Of a DNA stretch of 64,000 nt, positions 60,075-64,000 are shown in pieces. The number at the start of each line of letters is the position of its first letter. The stretch's first letter is position 1. Source of the stretch: JAANXG01 sp963731035 (GTDB lineage: Bacteria > Pseudomonadota > Gammaproteobacteria > Arenicellales > JAANXG01); contig CAVSUY010000007.1 in assembly GCA_963731035.1 (NCBI GenBank), positions 1-64,000 on the forward strand. The letters run 5' to 3'. The notes below the pieces were generated by a model. The model was not told the origin of the DNA. It did no database searches and saw only the letters and a program-made list of their open reading frames with translations. A program made the position numbers and the translations under genes.

Positions 60075-60581
60075 ATGCTTAAACCCCGGCTGGTCTGCAT
60101 TATCGGATTCCTGGTGTGTATAGGTCTCCTGGCCTACGCCTTCTATATGGAATACGTTCTGCTGCTCCAACCTTGTCCACTTTGCTGGCTGCAGCGGTTC
60201 GTGTTCATGGGCTTCGGTATAACCTTCCTGATTTGCGCCATACAGAATCCACGGGCGTGGGGTCGATACGTTTATAGCCTCGTTTTCGCCATGCTGACGG
60301 CGATGGGGCTGGGTCTGGCGGGCCGGCACTTGTGGCTGCAGAGCCTGCCCGTGGAGGCGCGGCCGGAGTGTGGGGTTGGGGTCGAGTACATGTTGAATAT
60401 CAAGCCGCTGACGGAAGTGATAGCCTGGGCCGCGCGTGGCACCGGCGACTGCGGGGTGATCCAGTGGACGTTTCTCGGTATCTCCATTCCCGGTTGGAGC
60501 TTCATTGCCTTTGCGGTACTGGGCATCACGGTGATCGTGTCCTTGATACGCAATCCGCGGCGGCGGGATATATTCCGGTAG
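60075..60581 (+). CDS. dsbB: Disulfide bond formation protein DsbB
   Basis: This 168-residue protein has four membrane helices and the DsbB periplasmic cysteines: C34-P-L-C37 in QPCPLCWLQR and a second pair, in RPECGVG and GTGDCGVIQW. DsbB reoxidises DsbA and passes electrons to quinone. Its work is needed for exported cysteine proteins, including perhaps the multicysteine bufferin downstream. A REP palindrome follows its stop by ten bases. Confidence 0.93.
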   Translation: MLKPRLVCIIGFLVCIGLLAYAFYMEYVLLLQPCPLCWLQRFVFMGFGITFLICAIQNPRAWGRYVYSLVFAMLTAMGLGLAGRHLWLQSLPVEARPECGVGVEYMLNIKPLTEVIAWAARGTGDCGVIQWTFLGISIPGWSFIAFAVLGITVIVSLIRNPRRRDIFR

Positions 60582-60590
60582 ATGGAAACG

Positions 60591-60671
60591 ATCGCGGCTG
60601 AAGCCGCTCCTACTATCCGTGGATCAGTAACGCGATAAACAACGGATTGTAGGAGCGGCTTCAGCCGCGAT
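60591..60671. repeat. REP palindrome (family 1)
   Basis: Both arms match the consensus. The spacer (ATCCGTGGATCAGTAACGCG then AT) differs from the other copies. Confidence 0.9.
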
Positions 60672-60742
60672 TGCCGATGCCGGCACTGAAGAAACGATGT
60701 CAAATATCCTGAGTCCCAGCGGCTTCCCGCACCGCTAGTACC

Positions 60743-60898
60743 ATGCCCGGCACCGGCCACGGCAATGCCTTCTACCGCGAGAGCGTCAACCAGCACCTCA
60801 CCATCGGTCTCGAGACCGTGCGTATTCTGCGCGAGACAGGTGTCGAGCAGCTCCATTCCCGAAAGCTGCGAAGCATTCAGGAAGCGCCTTTTCTCTGA
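60743..60898 (+). CDS. Short open frame, possible gene remnant
   Basis: A 51-residue frame reads GTGHGNAFYRESVNQHLTIG and LETVRILRETGVEQLHSRKL. Its amino acid make-up is that of a folded protein rather than a shadow frame, but it has no ribosome site and no family I recognise. It may be the last piece of a lost gene. The rest of the 460-base stretch between the REP and the bufferin operon shows nothing else except the bufferin ribosome site (AGAGGAAA). Confidence 0.3.
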   Translation: MPGTGHGNAFYRESVNQHLTIGLETVRILRETGVEQLHSRKLRSIQEAPFL

Positions 60899-61130
60899 TC
60901 GTGTTCCCGGATGTCGGGGCCAACGCCTTCGCTTTGTGTGGGTCGGCTTCCCAACGGCTCCGAACCACCGACGCACGATACCTGCGATTGAGTCCGGCGG
61001 CCGGAGAGAGGATAGAATAGGAAGCCGTGAATCGGGAATATCTCACAAAAGTATCACGACGTTGAACGAGCCACTTCCCAGAGTGTCCTACGTCAACTCA
61101 ACGAACCGTCAAGTCAAGAGGAAACCAGTA

Positions 61131-61466
61131 ATGTCTGCCAAGTCGAAAACGCTTTCGAGCACCATGCTGGCCGGTGCAGTCGCGATGGCCGTGTCCGCTA
61201 CGCTGAATTCCGCCCCCGCGTCCGCTGCGGCAAAGGAGGAGTGCTATGGCATTGCGCTGGCAGGTCAGAATGACTGCAAGGCCGGTGCCGGCACCACCTG
61301 CGCGGGCACTTCCCAAGTCGATTACCAGGGCAATTCGTGGAAGCTTGTGCCCGCCGGGGACTGTGAAAAGTACGGCGTGGACCAGTCGGATGCGAAGTAC
61401 GCCCTGCCGGATGATCGCAAGGGCTCCCTCGATCCGCTCGACCGCGACCTCCCGGAAAGCGGTTAG
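61131..61466 (+). CDS. bufA: Bufferin precursor, DUF2282 family (BufA1-like)
   Basis: This 111-residue protein has a signal peptide (about residues 1-34, ending ASAAA) and a mature part with four cysteines (C38, C49, C57, C78), the hallmark of DUF2282 proteins. Such precursors are known as bufferins: the core cysteines are modified by an MNIO enzyme and the exported peptide binds copper. The next genes encode the MNIO enzyme and its partner. The start has an AGAGGAA site. The tail (DRKGSLDPLDRDLPESG) is acidic and Asp/Pro-rich. Confidence 0.88.
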   Translation: MSAKSKTLSSTMLAGAVAMAVSATLNSAPASAAAKEECYGIALAGQNDCKAGAGTTCAGTSQVDYQGNSWKLVPAGDCEKYGVDQSDAKYALPDDRKGSLDPLDRDLPESG

Positions 61467-61571
61467 ACGACCGGAAGATCCGTTCCACACTGGAGGAGCG
61501 GGTCTATTGCCTGCACCCGGCCGGTCCGAACCGCCGCATGCGGCCGCACCGGCCGGGTGCAGGATCTCTCG

Positions 61572-62441
61572 ATGAATACGCAAACAATGCTTCCGGCGCG
61601 GGCCGGTATCGGCCTCAAGGCCGACCACTACGAAACCATACTGGCGGACAGGCCCGGTGTCGGCTGGTTCGAGGTGCACGCCGAGAACTACATGGGTGCC
61701 GGCGGCCCGCCGCATCACTACCTCGAGCGCATCAGGCGCGACTACCCGTTGTCGATACACGGTGTCGGCCTGTCCATCGGCTCGGATGGGCCACTGGATG
61801 ACGCACACCTTAAGCGCCTGAAGACCGTCGTCGGCCGCTATGAGCCCGAGGCCTTCAGCGAGCACCTGGCCTGGTCCACCCATAACCAAACGTTCTTCAA
61901 CGATCTGCTGCCGCTGCCTTATACCCGCGACAGCCTGGCGCGGGTCAGCGAACATGTCGACCAGGTGCAACACGCGTTGGGGCGTCAAATGCTCCTCGAA
62001 AACCCGGCGACCTACGTTGCGTTCGAGACCAGCACCATGTCCGAAACCGAGTTCCTGTCGGAAGTCGTCGAGCGTACCGGCTGCGGGCTGCTGCTGGACG
62101 TCAACAACGTGTATGTTTCCGCCACCAACCACCGCTACTCTCCGCTCGCCTATATAGAGGGGTTTCCGCTGGCCCACGTCGCCGAGATTCACCTGGGTGG
62201 CCACGCCCCGGACAAGGACAACGATGGCCGTGATCTGCTGATAGATGCCCATGACCGAGCGGTGGCGGAAGAGGTGTGGGATCTCTACGACAAGACCGTC
62301 GCTCTCAGCGGACCGCTGCCTACCTTGATCGAGTGGGACAACGACGTGCCGCAATGGGCCACGCTTTTCGACCAGGCCGTCGCGGCACAGCGCATCTTGA
62401 ATGGAGATCGGGGGCGGGCGAGCCATGCCGTCTCTGGTTGA
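61572..62441 (+). CDS. bufB: MNIO (DUF692) peptide-modifying enzyme (BufB-like)
   Basis: This 289-residue protein is a TIM-barrel MNIO enzyme, also known as DUF692. The start ARAGIGLKADHYETIL, the WFEVHAENYMGAGGPPHHYL strand, PLSIHGVGLSIG, FSEHLAWS, LLENPATY, LLLDVNNVYVSATNH and VAEIHLGGH give the set of His, Asp and Glu ligands for two or three irons. MNIO enzymes convert cysteines in a precursor peptide into thiooxazole or related groups using oxygen. The precursor is encoded 105 bases upstream. It overlaps the partner gene by 17 bases. Confidence 0.92.
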   Translation: MNTQTMLPARAGIGLKADHYETILADRPGVGWFEVHAENYMGAGGPPHHYLERIRRDYPLSIHGVGLSIGSDGPLDDAHLKRLKTVVGRYEPEAFSEHLAWSTHNQTFFNDLLPLPYTRDSLARVSEHVDQVQHALGRQMLLENPATYVAFETSTMSETEFLSEVVERTGCGLLLDVNNVYVSATNHRYSPLAYIEGFPLAHVAEIHLGGHAPDKDNDGRDLLIDAHDRAVAEEVWDLYDKTVALSGPLPTLIEWDNDVPQWATLFDQAVAAQRILNGDRGRASHAVSG

Positions 62442-63195
62442 CTCCTTGGCTGAGCTGCAGCACCGCTTCGCGCGGGCACTGCGCGATCCCGGCCTGCCGG
62501 CACCACTTCCGCTTCGCACCCGCAGCGACAGCCGCCGATTCGACGTCTATCGCAATAATATGACGGTGAGCCTGCTCGATGCGCTGAGGTCGACCTTTCC
62601 GGCCGTGCACCGGCTCGTCGGCGAAGAATATTTTGCGGCAGCGGCCAGGGCCTACGTCTCGCAGCATCCGCCGCGCTCCCCGGTGCTCCTGCTCTACGGG
62701 GAAACTTTTGGAGACTTTCTGGACCGGTTCCCATCGGCTTCGGGCGTTCCGTATCTGGGCGACGTCGCTCGGCTGGAGTGGGCGCGAATGAATGCGCTGC
62801 ACGCCGCGGATGCCGCGCCGGCGGGAATCGACGGTTTGTCCGGGCTGCCGGAGGAGTCGTTGGAATCGGCCGCGCTGGTGCCGCATCCTTCCGTGGGGCT
62901 GGTCGCATCCCGCTGGCCGGTGGTGTCGCTTTGGCAGGCGAGCATCGATCCCGACGGCGAGGTGGCGGTAGACATGCGAAAGCCCGAGCAGGCACTGGTC
63001 GTTCGTCCGGCCTTGATGGTGGAGGTGCGCAGGCTACCCCCGGGAGGCGCCGTGTTCGTGGGTGCGCTGCTGTCGGGCTGTCGCCTTGGCGGGGCGGCGC
63101 AGCTGGCGGTCGATGCAGCCGAGCAGTTCGATCTGGCGATGATGCTTCAGCTCATGTTCGAGGCGGGCGCGGTCGCCGCGGTGAATCCAATATGA
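62425..63195 (+). CDS. bufC: DUF2063 partner of the MNIO enzyme (BufC-like)
   Basis: About 256 residues. The N-terminal half is the DUF2063 domain (DSLAELQHRFARALRDP, then FDVYRNNMTVSLLDALRSTF and FPAVHRLVGEEYF), which in bufferin systems helps deliver the precursor to the MNIO enzyme. The C-terminal half ends in a mixed region (SGCRLGGAAQLAVDAAEQFDL). ATG 62425 was preferred over 62401 because the family begins with this motif. It overlaps the bufB gene by 17 bases, which suggests coupled translation. Confidence 0.88.
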   Translation: MPSLVDSLAELQHRFARALRDPGLPAPLPLRTRSDSRRFDVYRNNMTVSLLDALRSTFPAVHRLVGEEYFAAAARAYVSQHPPRSPVLLLYGETFGDFLDRFPSASGVPYLGDVARLEWARMNALHAADAAPAGIDGLSGLPEESLESAALVPHPSVGLVASRWPVVSLWQASIDPDGEVAVDMRKPEQALVVRPALMVEVRRLPPGGAVFVGALLSGCRLGGAAQLAVDAAEQFDLAMMLQLMFEAGAVAAVNPI

Positions 63196-63220
63196 CAACA
63201 ACCCGACAGGACAGGAAGAG

Positions 63221-63782
63221 ATGATCAAGAAGATTACTGCACTGCATGAGAAGGTGTTTGATTCAGTACAGGCCCGTGTCGAGGATTGGTTCCCGGGCCT
63301 GCTGGCGAGGCTGGTATTCGCCGCGGTGCTGCTGGTTTACTTCCTCAACTCATCGTCCGGAAAGTTCGGGCGCGGGTTTCCCGGCATCTTCACCGTCACC
63401 GACAATGCCTACTTCCAGATCCTGCCGACAGTGGTGGAACGATACGGCTACGATGCAGCGCAGATTCCGATCTTTCCCTGGGGTATTATCGTCTACCTGG
63501 GTGCCTACAGCGAGTTCCTGCTTCCCATCCTGATAGTGATCGGCCTGTTCACTCGTCTTGCCGCGCTGGGGATGATCGCTTTCGTCTGCGTTCAGAGCTA
63601 TGTCGATATATTCCTGCTGAAGGCCGACGCCACGGCCATCGGCGCCTGGTTCGACCATCTTTCCGACTCGACCATTCTCGACCAGCGCGCCCTGTGGATT
63701 TCTCCTCCTTGCCTACCTTGTCATTTACGGCGCCGGCCGCGTCTCCCTGGACCAACTGCTGCACCGCCGTTTCAGGGAATAA
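63221..63782 (+). CDS. DoxX family membrane protein with a frame break near its end
   Basis: About 187 residues with four membrane helices, and a DoxX core (GLLARLVFAAVLLVYFLNS, YSEFLLPILIVIGLFTRLAA). DoxX-type proteins are a usual fourth member of bufferin operons. The frame that starts at 63221 is lost near 63695; a one-base indel there restores AYLVIYGAGRVSLDQLLHRR and a stop at 63782. The gene is 26 bases after bufC. The sequence error or mutation affects only the last 30 residues. Confidence 0.8.
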
Positions 63783-63938
63783 TCGCCGGCGTCGTCCCAG
63801 GGCCTCTTTCCCGGGTGCACACGGGTTCCACGGCTACTGGACTTCGCGGGAGTGGGTTCTTATTCTTGGCTTTACCCATATGAATACCTACGGTTGTTCT
63901 TCATTGCGCGCGCCGGGGTGCGTGAGCGGCGCGACGGC

Positions 63939-64000
63939 ATGATGATTGCGTTTGAGCCCAAGTCTGAGTTTCTGATCGGCGCGGCGATCGGCTCCGGGAC
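63939..64000 (+). CDS. Possible start of a gene cut by the window edge
   Basis: From ATG 63939 or 63942 the frame MIAFEPKSEFLIGAAIGSGT stays open to the edge. There is no strong ribosome site, so this is only a candidate. Confidence 0.2.
   Translation, partial: MMIAFEPKSEFLIGAAIGSG

Overview
The window looks like a chromosomal segment of a GC-rich gammaproteobacterium, probably an environmental or uncultivated lineage. The evidence is a gammaproteobacterial-type soluble transhydrogenase (SthA), DsbB, NnrS, MscL, a single-chain indolepyruvate oxidoreductase, and many REP-type palindromes. This placement is an inference; the window has no rRNA or tRNA gene that I can see. Several genes carry single-base frame breaks, most densely inside near-identical repeats, so some of these are probably consensus errors in the assembly.

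Layout. 0-2.7 kb: the end of a superfamily 2 helicase overlapping a NERD-nuclease/UvrD-type helicase, a possible defence pair. 2.8-8.6 kb: a small-alarmone-hydrolase-like HD enzyme, an exported protein of a 'VVLPAHA' family, a broken MFS transporter, a cupin and a divergent LysR regulator, and a class-A beta-lactamase-fold serine hydrolase. 9.0-22.2 kb: a co-directional block that reads as an extracellular electron-transfer locus. It has a di-heme membrane cytochrome b, a 24-CXXCH cytochrome, a giant repetitive cytochrome with about 46 CXXCH plus one CX3CH motif, an outer-membrane beta-barrel with an N-terminal TPR part, a ferredoxin/FAD pyridine-nucleotide oxidoreductase, an exported Sel1/ankyrin protein, a sugar transferase and a UbiA prenyltransferase. 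22.3-27.6 kb: a glutathione transferase and a 1451-residue protein that joins Oar-like TonB-receptor segments to an intact subtilisin domain.

28-35.8 kb: a GFA-family enzyme, an ABC exporter pair, MscL, a complete DNA topoisomerase VI (B then A subunit, rare in bacteria), NnrS and an Lrp/AsnC regulator. 36-38.9 kb: a lower-GC island with a second 'VVLPAHA' exported protein, a JmjC/RoxA-type oxygenase and a P-loop sulfotransferase-like protein. 39-52 kb: indolepyruvate:ferredoxin oxidoreductase, an acyl-CoA ligase, small proteins, a spermidine-synthase-like enzyme and a five-gene branched-chain amino acid type ABC importer. Together with an enoyl-CoA hydratase and a phenylacetate-CoA-ligase-like enzyme at 56-58 kb, these suggest amino acid or aromatic acid catabolism through CoA thioesters. 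52-55.5 kb: a metallo-hydrolase, OsmC, an alpha/beta hydrolase, a methyltransferase and a cupin. 58.4-63.8 kb: SthA, DsbB and a complete bufferin-type operon (DUF2282 precursor, MNIO enzyme, DUF2063 partner, DoxX) for a cysteine-modified copper-binding peptide.

The strongest candidates for something new are the giant repetitive cytochrome conduit, the TonB-receptor/subtilisin fusion, the exported-protein/JmjC/sulfotransferase island, and a pair of hairpin elements with a conserved loop and unrelated stems.
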